A program made the position numbers and the translations under genes. Shown piece after piece: positions 52,579 to 61,009 of a stretch of 61,009 nucleotides of DNA. Source of the DNA: Mageeibacillus sp. UBA6976 (GTDB taxonomy: Bacteria > Bacillota > Clostridia > Saccharofermentanales > Saccharofermentanaceae); the NCBI GenBank assembly GCA_002450155.1, contig DJYO01000005.1, forward strand, positions 1 to 61,009, written 5' to 3'. Numbering within the stretch: position 1 is the first letter of the stretch; each line of letters begins with the position of its first letter. The notes under the pieces are model-generated. The model had not been told where the DNA came from. It made no database searches and saw only the letters and a list, made by a program, of their open reading frames with translations.

Positions 52579-55113
52579 TCAGCCTCTTACAACCTTATCA
52601 ACATCCTTGATAGTCTTAATGCGCTCTATTACCCTGTCAAGCTGCTCCTTGCCTGATACGGTAAGTGTGATGAACAGTTTGGCATCAGGGCCTTCGGTCA
52701 CTGCATTAAGCCCGTCCACTTTGGTCTTCTCCTGGTTGATCTTATCAAGCACGTCGAGGAAGAGCCTGTCGTAGCTTGTAGCAAATACAGTGAGCTTGAC
52801 CGTAAACGAAGAATACTGTGATTTCTCCATCCAATGTGTCTTGACCAGTCTCTCGTATCTCTCAAGATCCTTCCTGGATTTATTCTTATTGGCGATTATG
52901 TGTCTTATATTTGCACATGTGGTCTTATGGACTCCCACACCGGCCCCTTGGGTAACATAACCGATGATGTCATCTCCAAAGACAGGACAGCAGCATCTGG
53001 CCATATGTGTCGATATAGTATCTAAGCCTTCAACTATTACCTGCCTGCTTGAAGCAGCCTTGCTTCTGGCCTCGCTCTGTTTGGCAGACCTTGAAGCGCC
53101 CTGGGGCTCTTCCATCTGATGGGGATCCTGGGATATCCTGTTTATCTCATCAGCATCGAAAGTCTTGATCTGCTTAGGTTTTGCCGTCTTGGAGTGAGAC
53201 TGATCAAACTTGCCGAGCTCGATAGGCAGGCTCTTAGGATCGTAGGCAACATTGCCGTCTGCTGTAACCCTGTAGCCCAGTTCCCTACGCTCTGCCTCTG
53301 TACAGTTCCTGATGTAGTCATCTCTTAATCTGCCGAATACCTTGACCACGCTGATGCTGCCGTAACCTATGGCTGCATACATATCGTCCAGGCTCTGGAA
53401 ATTATTGCGCTTCAGGATAGTCTCAATAGACTTGTGCATCAGGAGCTTACTTGCGCTGAAGCCGTTACGCTCTATCTCGCGGTTTAGTTCCTGCTTGCCT
53501 CTGGCAATATTCTCATCCCTGGCTTCTTTCTTAAACCAGTTGTTGATCTTAGATCTGGCGTTTGCACTCCTTACTATCTTGATCCAGTCTCTCGAAGGGC
53601 CCTTGACTAGTTTGGCGGAGCTTAAGATCTCCACCACATCGCTGTTCTTGAGACGGTATGAGAGCGGCACTATCCTGCCGTTTACCTTGGCGCCATGCAT
53701 GTGATTACCGATACCGGAATGGATGGCATAGGCAAAGTCTATGGGACAGGAACCTGAGGGCAGTTTTATGACCTCATGCTTAGGTGTATAGACAAAGATC
53801 TCATCGGGAGCGATATTCATCTTGAGAGCTTCCAGGAATTCGCTGGAGTCAGAGAGCTCAGTCTGGGATTCGAATATCTGACGAACCTCATCCAGCTTCT
53901 CATCGTATCTGTCAGCCTTGAACTCTGATGAAGTTCCGGACTCCTTGTAATGCCAGTGGGCAGCGATACCGAACTCTGCAGTTTGGTGCATCTGGTATGT
54001 TCTTATCTGCACTTCAAAAGGTGTACCGGTATGAGATACGACAGTCGTATGGATAGACTGGTATTTGTTCTCCTTAGGCATTGCTATGTAATCCTTGAAC
54101 CTGCCCGGAACATGCTGATACATCTCATGTATTATACCCAGTACCTGATAACACTCAGTAACCGCATCCACGATTATGCGGCAGGCATAAAGATCGTAGA
54201 TCTCATCTATGGTCTTGCCCTTGTCGTGCATCTTCTTGTAGATGCTGTAAAAATGCTTGGGCCTGCCCTCGATCTCAAAATGGGTTATCCCGTTCTCCTT
54301 GAGCTTGTTCCTGATCTCTGATACGACCTGCTCCATGAAGCCTTCGCGCTGCTCACGGTCTCCGTTGACCAGATTTATCAGATTGAAGTATTCATCAGGA
54401 TGCAAATACCTTAAGCAGAGATCCTCAAGTTCCCACTTGATCTTATAGATACCGAATCTTCCTGCAAAAGGGACATAGATATCAAGTGTCTCCTGGGCTT
54501 TCTCTATCTGCTTCTCCGGAGACTGGAACTTAAGTGTCCGCATATTATGCAGACGGTCTGCAAGCTTAATGAAGATGACTCTGATATCGTCTGATAAGGC
54601 GATAAACATCTTGCGCACATTCGATGCCTGGATATCGGTCTTGCTGTTATAGACAACGTTATCCAGCTTGGTATTGAGTTTGGTCACACCGTCTACCAGG
54701 TTGGCTACGGCAGTTCCGAACTTAACTGATACCATCTCCCAATCGGCGGCGGTATCCTCTATTGTGTCATGTAAAAGAGCTGCCGAGAGCGTGGCACTGT
54801 CGACCTTGATGTCAGTCAGGATCCTTGCTACGGCTATAGGATGGATGATGTAAGGCTCACCGGTCTTACGTTTCTGATTTCTGTGGGCCTTATATGCAAA
54901 TACAAAAGATCTGCTTATAAGATCTCTATCTCTTGCGAGATCCTCCTCGCTTACCTTGGCCGCCCTGGCATATTCGGTATATAACCTGAGTACTTCGTCA
55001 AACTGTTCCTGTATCTCAGGCAGGATCTCACAGACCTGGGCATCGTCATCCAGATATGCGCGCTCGGCGATATCTTCGGAATTACTTGCTCTTGTGTTAT
55101 CAAACTTGCCCAT
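52579..55113 (-). CDS. Bifunctional (p)ppGpp synthetase/hydrolase Rel
   Basis: The 844-residue protein makes and breaks (p)ppGpp. It has an HD hydrolase domain (HD in LLHDTIEDT near residue 112; ADRLHNMRTL), a synthetase domain with GRPKHFYSIYKKM and RFKDYIAMPK (the RxKD pattern of bifunctional Rel), a TGS domain (DEIFVYTPKHEVIKLPSGS), a zinc-finger-like CCCPVFGDDIIGYV region and a C-terminal ACT domain (about 765-844). Its start overlaps recJ by 14 bp, so the two are translationally coupled. Confidence 0.96.
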   Translation of the reverse strand: MGKFDNTRASNSEDIAERAYLDDDAQVCEILPEIQEQFDEVLRLYTEYARAAKVSEEDLARDRDLISRSFVFAYKAHRNQKRKTGEPYIIHPIAVARILTDIKVDSATLSAALLHDTIEDTAADWEMVSVKFGTAVANLVDGVTKLNTKLDNVVYNSKTDIQASNVRKMFIALSDDIRVIFIKLADRLHNMRTLKFQSPEKQIEKAQETLDIYVPFAGRFGIYKIKWELEDLCLRYLHPDEYFNLINLVNGDREQREGFMEQVVSEIRNKLKENGITHFEIEGRPKHFYSIYKKMHDKGKTIDEIYDLYACRIIVDAVTECYQVLGIIHEMYQHVPGRFKDYIAMPKENKYQSIHTTVVSHTGTPFEVQIRTYQMHQTAEFGIAAHWHYKESGTSSEFKADRYDEKLDEVRQIFESQTELSDSSEFLEALKMNIAPDEIFVYTPKHEVIKLPSGSCPIDFAYAIHSGIGNHMHGAKVNGRIVPLSYRLKNSDVVEILSSAKLVKGPSRDWIKIVRSANARSKINNWFKKEARDENIARGKQELNREIERNGFSASKLLMHKSIETILKRNNFQSLDDMYAAIGYGSISVVKVFGRLRDDYIRNCTEAERRELGYRVTADGNVAYDPKSLPIELGKFDQSHSKTAKPKQIKTFDADEINRISQDPHQMEEPQGASRSAKQSEARSKAASSRQVIVEGLDTISTHMARCCCPVFGDDIIGYVTQGAGVGVHKTTCANIRHIIANKNKSRKDLERYERLVKTHWMEKSQYSSFTVKLTVFATSYDRLFLDVLDKINQEKTKVDGLNAVTEGPDAKLFITLTVSGKEQLDRVIERIKTIKDVDKVVRG

Positions 55114-57247
55114 CTGCTGTCAGCCTTTTGTATGTTGGTGTATCCGTAAGCTTTGCTTTGCCCTGAGTCTCAAGGAGAGTAAAACAAAGTCTCGAAGGAC
55201 CTATCGTTCCGAGGTTAATAAGACCTCCTTCGGAGAATATCTCAAGACATCTCTTAACCTGGAATGGAGTAATTGTAACATCTGTATTTACATTTACAAG
55301 TTTAGCGAGCAGATTGCAATCTACTGTGTTCATGGAACCCTTGCAGTATTTGTTAAGAGTGAGATAGCAGGCTTTGAACTGATCTGCCGAAGGGATCATG
55401 TCAGATGCTGTATTGGTATCAGCACTCATCTTGGAGATCTGATCTATTCCAAGACCGCTCATATAGAGCTTCTCTGCGATAGCTGCCTTCTGCCAGATAA
55501 ATCTGTCCTCAAAATGGAGATGGATATCCTCCAGATGAAGCGAGAGAGTCGTATCTCCCCTTACGCAGAATTCATTCATCGTATAGCAGATGTCTATTAC
55601 ATCTCCCACCTTAAGGAGGTTCAGATAACTTCCCATGCCGAATCCCACAGCAGATAGTGTGCAGTCACTGCCATCTTTTGCCCCGGAAAGATCCAGCCTT
55701 ATATGGGCGCCCTCGCTCATAGAATAAATGCCTGTAATAAGCAGATCCCTGGTCTCGAACACAGGCTTGGAATTGCCGATACCAAAGGGCCTTAACAGGC
55801 AGACCTTGTCATATGTATCGAAATTGACCATATCTGACGGTATCTCACAGTCGATCTCCTTGAAGTCTTGCTCGTCCTCGCTCTTATCTTCCTGCTTAAG
55901 CCTGATGGCCTCTTCCTCAAGAGCATCAAGGAATATGCCCATATCGCTCTTGCGGACCATCATGCCGGCAGCCTTCTTATGACCTCCGAAATTTGCCAGC
56001 TTATCCGAGATATTTGTAAGCGCTCCGAAAAGGTCGAAATTTCCATAAGCTCTCCCCGATCCCTTGGCGCACTCCGGGTCGATGGCATCGTCCGTAAAGA
56101 CTATGGCCGATCTGTGATATGTCTGGGACAGTTTGCCTGCAACTATACCGAGTACGCCCTGATGCCAATTCTTGCCGTATACGACGATAGGTCCCTGAAG
56201 TCTGGTAAGTGACCACTTATCAGGACGGTTCGGGCTCTCTATCTGGGCACAGGCCTCTTCATAGACCTTGGACTCTATAGCCTTGCGCTCGTCGTTCTCT
56301 CTTGTAAGGTCATCTACGGCAGAGCCTGCCTCTCCGGGATCGTCAGCAAGAAAGAGCCTTAAGGCATCTGATGAATCGTAGAGTCTGCCTGCGGCATTGA
56401 TCCTGGGAACATAATTAAATGAGATGAAGGTCTCATCCAATTTCTTACCCCTGGACAGCAGTTTCTCATTCAGTTTCCGAACTCCCGGATTAGCGGGATT
56501 ATTCATGCTCTTAAAGGCCTTCTTGATTATGGTCCTGTTCTCGTCTACAACGGATACAAGATCTGCTATCGTGGCAAGGCCTGCAAGTTCTATCGTCTGG
56601 TGCCAGATACTTGGCGTTACCTTGTGCCTGCCGTCTCTGCCCAGAGCCTCTATTATCTTAAGTGCTACGCCTGCTCCGCAAAGATCCGTAAAAGGATATG
56701 TGTTATCCGCCCTCTTGGCGCAGATGACACAATCAGCTGCAGGGATCTCATCCTTAACATTATGGTGGTCAGATACTATGACATGTATCCCCCGCTCCTT
56801 GAGCTCCGTAACAGTATCGATATTGGTGATGCCGCAGTCAACGGTAATGACAAGGTCCGGCGCCTCATCTATTACCTTACCCATTATCTTCTCCGTAAGG
56901 CCATAGCCATGCTCGGCCCTGTGGGGAACGATATAACTGACATTGCAGTTGTGGTATCTGAAATACCTGACAAGGATCGAGGTTGCCGTGACACCGTCAC
57001 AGTCGTAATCGCCGTAGACCAGGATCTTACCGTTACGGTCCATGACCTCGTTAATAAGATCGACAGCCTCCCGCATATCCTTATAAAGGAAGGGATCGTG
57101 CCATTTGCCGTTGTCATCTGCAAGGAAATCCCGGATTTCTCCTGGATCAGTGATATTACGATTTGTTAAGAGCACGTCAAGCAGATCATCGGCATCCGTG
57201 ATAGCAACAGATGACCTGACGTGCCAGTCATTACCAGTAAGCAACAT
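55100..57247 (-). CDS. recJ: Single-stranded-DNA exonuclease RecJ
   Basis: The 715-residue enzyme carries the DHH phosphoesterase motifs: DYDCDG near residue 80, VSDHHN near 159, DHHA1-type GGHKKAAGM near 395 and NxxRxx-like NAAGRL. It digests single-stranded DNA 5' to 3' in recombination and repair. The C-terminal 150 residues (about 560-715) extend beyond the core and look like an OB-like and helical region. Upstream on the minus strand is a TATAAT element at 57280-57275. It overlaps rel by 14 bp. Confidence 0.94.
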   Translation of the reverse strand: MLLTGNDWHVRSSVAITDADDLLDVLLTNRNITDPGEIRDFLADDNGKWHDPFLYKDMREAVDLINEVMDRNGKILVYGDYDCDGVTATSILVRYFRYHNCNVSYIVPHRAEHGYGLTEKIMGKVIDEAPDLVITVDCGITNIDTVTELKERGIHVIVSDHHNVKDEIPAADCVICAKRADNTYPFTDLCGAGVALKIIEALGRDGRHKVTPSIWHQTIELAGLATIADLVSVVDENRTIIKKAFKSMNNPANPGVRKLNEKLLSRGKKLDETFISFNYVPRINAAGRLYDSSDALRLFLADDPGEAGSAVDDLTRENDERKAIESKVYEEACAQIESPNRPDKWSLTRLQGPIVVYGKNWHQGVLGIVAGKLSQTYHRSAIVFTDDAIDPECAKGSGRAYGNFDLFGALTNISDKLANFGGHKKAAGMMVRKSDMGIFLDALEEEAIRLKQEDKSEDEQDFKEIDCEIPSDMVNFDTYDKVCLLRPFGIGNSKPVFETRDLLITGIYSMSEGAHIRLDLSGAKDGSDCTLSAVGFGMGSYLNLLKVGDVIDICYTMNEFCVRGDTTLSLHLEDIHLHFEDRFIWQKAAIAEKLYMSGLGIDQISKMSADTNTASDMIPSADQFKACYLTLNKYCKGSMNTVDCNLLAKLVNVNTDVTITPFQVKRCLEIFSEGGLINLGTIGPSRLCFTLLETQGKAKLTDTPTYKRLTADGQV

Positions 57248-57313
57248 AATACAAAACTCAACTTAATTTTTGAGATTATAATAACACACTTAACAGACTA
57301 AGTGCACTCTCAA

Positions 57314-58159
57314 TTACCAGTTGGAATCCCAATCGGTATTGCCGGCGTTCCAGCCTCCGTAGTTATAGTCCCAGTTATCGTTATTCCAGTTGTCGCTATC
57401 CCAGTTATCGTTATCGTTATCGTCGTTATAGCTGTTAGCTTCTGTAGGGAATTCTTCAACAACATCTGCAAAATCATCGTCTAAGGACGAATAGTCTCTG
57501 CACTCAAAGTAGTCAGAATAGTTATCCCGCAGATCATCCGGACAACTGGTCCTCTCCCACTCTCCATCACCGGAAGCAAGATACCAGGAGTTTGTATCGT
57601 AGTAATATCTGTCACCGCCATAGGAATAGTATCCTCTGCCGGGGGTCTTTTTTGCAAAGAGGATAACCATGCAGCAGGCGAATATAACAGGTACCATTAT
57701 GGATAACATGAAGATCATGAGAAATATCTTCAGGGGCATTGAAGGACCGCTCTTGCCGGAAGGCCGGGGCGCAGCAGGTTTGTTAAGATCTGCCTGCCTG
57801 CGCTGTATAAGCTCTGTCTTCATCTTCTGATAGATCTCATTAACGGCATAAGCTTCGTCATCGCCTTTATATCTTATGGCGCGCTCTCCGTTAGCCTTAT
57901 TCTTATAAACAGTAACGATCCTGCTCGAAGGATCCTTGAATATACCGAAGGCTTTTGGCTGCTTATAATCCACACCGATAAAAAAGCGCATCTTCTCGGC
58001 ATCTATATTCTTGTCCTTGATGAACTGCTCCAGCTCCTCGATAGTCTTGGGGACCTGATTGGCGCTCCTCATCATATGCTTATTGACCGCACCGCAATTA
58101 GGGCAGCTGGCCAGAGTATCGTCTATATTACTACCGCAGTATTCACATGTTACCTTCAT
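57314..58159 (-). CDS. Zinc-ribbon membrane protein with Asp/Asn/Trp-rich tail
   Basis: The 281-residue protein begins with a zinc ribbon CEYCGS..CPNCG (Cys 5, 8, 19 and 22), has a helical middle (about 30-120), one membrane helix (about 145-168) and an outside part with Tyr-rich GYYSYGGDRYYYD. The last 45 residues are a low-complexity run of N/D/W units (NDNWDSDNW, NNDNWDYNYGGW). GGGGG lies 9 bases before the ATG. No family known for the tail. Confidence 0.75.
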   Translation of the reverse strand: MKVTCEYCGSNIDDTLASCPNCGAVNKHMMRSANQVPKTIEELEQFIKDKNIDAEKMRFFIGVDYKQPKAFGIFKDPSSRIVTVYKNKANGERAIRYKGDDEAYAVNEIYQKMKTELIQRRQADLNKPAAPRPSGKSGPSMPLKIFLMIFMLSIMVPVIFACCMVILFAKKTPGRGYYSYGGDRYYYDTNSWYLASGDGEWERTSCPDDLRDNYSDYFECRDYSSLDDDFADVVEEFPTEANSYNDDNDNDNWDSDNWNNDNWDYNYGGWNAGNTDWDSNW

Positions 58160-58249
58160 AATGGCTTACCCCCGTATTCCCTGATAAACAGATTATACCA
58201 CTGACATTTGCGCTATAACAATGTTACAACGCCAATAAAATAGGGCATA

Positions 58250-60451
58250 TCATCCTTCCTTATAGCTAATGTCGTCTAAGATAAGTTCCCCTTCTTCCTG
58301 CCCGTCTATCGTTATCTTTACTGATACAACATTAGAGTAATCGAAGGATCCTTCTGCAAAGGCAGAAGGACTCACCCTTATGGTCTGAAGCTGATGCTTG
58401 TATTCGTATGTGCCAAATACCGCATCCTGCTTAGCCAGCTGCAAAGCAAGGGAATGGTATACAAGGCAGGGCTCATCGCAGCATACCGTATTGCCACAGA
58501 TATCCGTCAGTTCAACGGAATAAGCAAGGGGCTCCTGCAGATCCTCCGTATCCTCTCTCATATCTGCCATGGCAAAAGATATGTAACCCTCTGATATGTC
58601 TACCGGATCAAATCCGGCTATGACCTGAACATCCTTACCTTCCTCCCATTTGATATCCAATACATAATCCTCGGCTTCGCCGCCTGCGCCTCTCCCGTAA
58701 GGCTCGATTGTCCAAGTGTCGCTGTTTAAACAGTCTATACTGCAGTTTCCGCCCGTTCCTGTAATATCCACGGTATCATCGAAGCTTGCAAGAGTTCTGG
58801 TATCCGAATCAGAGTAATTGGTGATATATACCGTATCAGGCAAATAAGAACTGTAACCTGATACATCCTGGAGCAATGAGCTGTATGTCATATCGCAATT
58901 TAAAGTTGTATCCAGGAACACCCTGATATAAGCACGGGCAATAAGTTTCTGATCCTGTTCATCCAGGAAGCCGTTAGTATTAAGGTAGCTGTTAAGGATA
59001 AATTCACCGGCGTCATAACGTCCCCACAAACTGTTAAACTGCCCGTGATTTGCGCCAAGGATATAGACGGACGATTTGAGATAACTACCGGCGCTGTCAG
59101 CCGTAAAGGTTATATTGTTATACTGCTTCTCTCCCATCATTGTAGATACGTCCTGATCATTTGCACCGTGTATCAGAAGGTAATTTACATCCTCTATCTC
59201 TACAGAATGGCTCACCGGCATATACTGATCTACGCAGGGCGCTATGGCAACTATGGACGTGATGTTGAAGTTATAGTCAAATCTGATATTGCCGTCCTCG
59301 GGATAAGAATCCAGAGAATTGAACAGATATGCAGTCGCGACCATCTCGCCGCCTCTCGAATGTCCGCCCAGGGCTACTCTGTCTTCATCTATGAGATCAT
59401 AGATCTTGCTTCCTTCTGTCTTATTCAGTTCAAATATCGCCTTCATATTATCAAGCAGCAGGATCGCTCTCTTGTCATTGCCTTCACCTGTGGCATTGAT
59501 GATATTCTCATCTACGGAGATGACCACATATCCGTTGGAGGCAAGATATCTGCCAAGGTATTCATAGCCGAGATAAGAAGGGACAGTAGAATCATGATTG
59601 CCGTGGACCATAAAGAATACCGGACGATCAGTAAGCTCTGCAGGATACCAGATCTGCCCTTTGACAGGCACCCTGCTTAGATCATAATCACAAAATATAT
59701 CTGTGATCTTGTCAAACCCACCCCGCTGCTGTACTGAGTCGAAGATGGTATAGTCCAGGCTGTCTGTTTGTATATCTGCTGTGTCTTCCGGGCCGTAGGA
59801 CAGGCTCAGGACTTCATAAGGGCCTTCTTCAAGATATGTATCAAAACCTTCTGCCTGAGACATGGTGACAGGTTCAGTCATACCAAGGTAATGATCTATC
59901 CTTTTGCCGCCAAACCCGTCAAATAACATAAAGAACGCATATGCTCCGATATAGGCTATGGCAAAGAAGGACGCTAAATATACGAACACCTGTTTAAAAC
60001 GCCTGCCTGCAACAAGTCCCCATATGCATCTGCCAAGGATATCAAAGGACAATACGAGAAGAAAGCTCATTATCACAGCAGGCAAAACGCTCTCCAGCAG
60101 ATTTCCCACCAGATTTAAAAAAGCGATCAATACAAATGCGGTGTAGAAATAAGACGTAGAGCGCCTGCCTGACCCGAAGAGCAGTTTGAATACAAGAGCT
60201 ATAAGTTCTGCCAATATTACAAGGATATCAGCCGTGACCATGATACAGATCACATATGGCATCTTATCGTAGGTATAACCATTGACGACCCAGCTGCTCA
60301 TTAATACAGCAAGAGCCATCTCCAGTATCATTCCGCCGGCACGACCTGATCTCATAAGATCACGGGCAGGCCCGGTCTTGTTCCTGATAAATACAAACGG
60401 CTTGATGACCGCGTTCTTTATCCTGCCAAAGAACTTATTATTAGCTGTCAT
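58250..60451 (-). CDS. Membrane-anchored alpha/beta hydrolase
   Basis: The 733-residue protein has five helices (about 40-58, 64-85, 100-120, 125-145 and 155-180) followed by an outer alpha/beta hydrolase domain (about 215-480) with MVHGNHDSTVPS, nucleophile Ser in GGHSRGGEM (about residue 361) and His in GANHGQF, and a C-terminal beta-rich domain (about 545-733). The layout recalls chlorophyllase/PET-hydrolase-like esterases tethered outside. Substrate unknown. GGGGG precedes the ATG. It stands alone or follows the LRR gene by 78 bp. Confidence 0.82.
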   Translation of the reverse strand: MTANNKFFGRIKNAVIKPFVFIRNKTGPARDLMRSGRAGGMILEMALAVLMSSWVVNGYTYDKMPYVICIMVTADILVILAELIALVFKLLFGSGRRSTSYFYTAFVLIAFLNLVGNLLESVLPAVIMSFLLVLSFDILGRCIWGLVAGRRFKQVFVYLASFFAIAYIGAYAFFMLFDGFGGKRIDHYLGMTEPVTMSQAEGFDTYLEEGPYEVLSLSYGPEDTADIQTDSLDYTIFDSVQQRGGFDKITDIFCDYDLSRVPVKGQIWYPAELTDRPVFFMVHGNHDSTVPSYLGYEYLGRYLASNGYVVISVDENIINATGEGNDKRAILLLDNMKAIFELNKTEGSKIYDLIDEDRVALGGHSRGGEMVATAYLFNSLDSYPEDGNIRFDYNFNITSIVAIAPCVDQYMPVSHSVEIEDVNYLLIHGANDQDVSTMMGEKQYNNITFTADSAGSYLKSSVYILGANHGQFNSLWGRYDAGEFILNSYLNTNGFLDEQDQKLIARAYIRVFLDTTLNCDMTYSSLLQDVSGYSSYLPDTVYITNYSDSDTRTLASFDDTVDITGTGGNCSIDCLNSDTWTIEPYGRGAGGEAEDYVLDIKWEEGKDVQVIAGFDPVDISEGYISFAMADMREDTEDLQEPLAYSVELTDICGNTVCCDEPCLVYHSLALQLAKQDAVFGTYEYKHQLQTIRVSPSAFAEGSFDYSNVVSVKITIDGQEEGELILDDISYKEG

Positions 60452-60490
60452 ATTATCCCCCTAAAGCAAACACCACGATTGTATTTTATT

Positions 60491-60539
60491 CGTAAGGAGG
60501 TCTACGATGTGGCAAAAGGTATTTCGGTATTATGGTTGA
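60491..60539 (+). other. Ten-codon plus-strand ORF after a strong Shine-Dalgarno
   Basis: TAAGGAGG at 60493-60500 is followed six bases later by ATG and codons for MWQKVFRYYG, then TGA at 60537. It could be a real short peptide, a leader, or the stub of a gene cut off when the neighbouring AT-rich LRR segment arrived. It is antisense to the 3' end of the LRR gene. Confidence 0.3.
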
Positions 60540-61009
60540 AGATATTGCAACAGTGGCGTTATATCAGTGTTGTTGTCATCAGATACACTAACACTGTTCC
60601 ACTCCTCCTGTCTTCCGTTATAAATAACTCTTGTCAAATTATCAAGACCCATAAACACTTTTGACCCTATTTCTCGAATAGAATGTGGCAGTTTTATAAT
60701 TTCAAGTCGCTTACACCAACAAAGAGCATACATCTCTATAGTCTTTACGCCTTCTTGGAATTCAATGTTTTCTATGTAACAATTGGATGAAAAAGCCCTA
60801 GGACATACTGTGACAACTGTCTTAGGAACAATATATAATCGTTCTTGTTTCTTCGGAGGATAAAGAATTAGTTTTTTCTCATCATATGAAAATAGAACAT
60901 CATCAATTATTTTGAACTGCTTGTTATCATCAGAAACAATGATTCGATTAAAACTATTGCATCCTTCATAAAATTCTTCTCCATATATCCTGGATTCCCG
61001 AATTACCAC
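60530..61009 (-). CDS. BspA-type leucine-rich repeat protein, 5' end outside window
   Basis: This partial frame (159 residues seen, N-terminus beyond the window edge) contains LRR_5 turns: TVCPRAFSSNCYIENIEFQEGVKTIEMYALCWCKRLEIIKLPHSIREIGSKVF-type spacing. It ends LLQYLQP with no membrane anchor visible. The region is visibly richer in A+T than the genes to its left, which hints at a separate origin. BspA-like repeats mediate surface attachment in gut bacteria. Confidence 0.8.
   Translation of the reverse strand: MVIRESRIYGEEFYEGCNSFNRIIVSDDNKQFKIIDDVLFSYDEKKLILYPPKKQERLYIVPKTVVTVCPRAFSSNCYIENIEFQEGVKTIEMYALCWCKRLEIIKLPHSIREIGSKVFMGLDNLTRVIYNGRQEEWNSVSVSDDNNTDITPLLQYLQP

Noticed and set aside
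57302..57484. Plus-strand 60-codon frame rich in Val/Ile/Pro
   Set aside because: It is the antisense reading of the Asp/Asn/Trp repeat tail; repetitive translation and no ribosome site.
1..61009. CRISPR arrays, insertion sequences, phage genes, rRNA
   Set aside because: No regularly spaced repeats, transposase motifs, phage structural genes or rRNA sequence were seen.

Overview
The window looks like a low-to-mid GC Gram-positive anaerobe of class Clostridia, probably a gut or rumen Lachnospiraceae or Oscillospiraceae relative. The clues are many lipoproteins with a Gly/Ser/Ala-Cys lipobox, strong AGGAGG ribosome sites, sigma-A type promoters, a bifunctional Rel, RNase J, a ProS with an insertion domain, two-component systems of OmpR type, BspA-like leucine-rich repeats and a permuted GH3 glucosidase of the kind known from rumen Clostridia. 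Genus cannot be fixed from the sequence alone. No phage, insertion sequence, CRISPR array or rRNA was seen. The window is chromosomal and very dense: genes on one strand often touch or overlap, and several convergent pairs overlap at their stop codons.

Layout. Positions 54-6136 (minus) hold a run with a GT-C type membrane protein, a secreted GH3 exo-beta-glucanase-like lipoprotein, a HAD phosphatase, a lipoprotein and a six-helix membrane protein. Positions 6280-8691 hold an oversized orphan solute-binding lipoprotein. An aconitase-family enzyme (to 11106) is divergent from a 7TM-PAS-HD-GYP protein, and their promoters overlap. Positions 12875-16004 hold a small membrane protein, a histidine kinase and response regulator pair and a DUF975 membrane protein. 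Positions 16154-20318 hold an unknown 300-residue protein, a candidate structured RNA, a coiled-coil protein, the RNA ligase RtcB and a divergent WYL-domain regulator with repeated GTTCCTAT elements between them. Positions 20312-25506 hold small membrane proteins and an MBOAT, DHHW and lipoprotein operon that looks like polymer O-acetylation. An NSS transporter and a lipoprotein follow.

Positions 27648-32537 form the most striking accessory unit. A VTC polyphosphate-polymerase-like protein, a DUF4956 membrane protein and a Cthe_2159-like secreted beta-helix lipoprotein form one operon, divergent from a two-component system, with TTTAAG repeats in the shared promoter region. Then come SGNH hydrolase, ACT-domain and membrane protein genes. 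A long minus-strand operon runs from a permuted GH3 beta-glucosidase (40424) through a STAS-like/J-like membrane protein, an RsuA-type pseudouridine synthase, an Smr-like protein and a family 4 uracil-DNA glycosylase to tRNA-Gln and its terminator (34703). A divergent AraC regulator faces it.

Positions 41406-49002 hold another minus-strand operon: a hidden 54-residue membrane peptide, ProS, a secreted transglutaminase/LRR protein and an ABC exporter whose permease carries a giant extracellular coiled coil. Plus-strand SH3-3D cell-wall protein and RNase J genes follow. Minus-strand RecJ and Rel overlap each other. A zinc-ribbon membrane protein with an Asp/Asn/Trp-rich tail, a membrane-anchored alpha/beta hydrolase and the end of an AT-richer LRR protein close the window. 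The main themes are surface carbohydrate handling, envelope sensing, RNA repair and stringent-response housekeeping.
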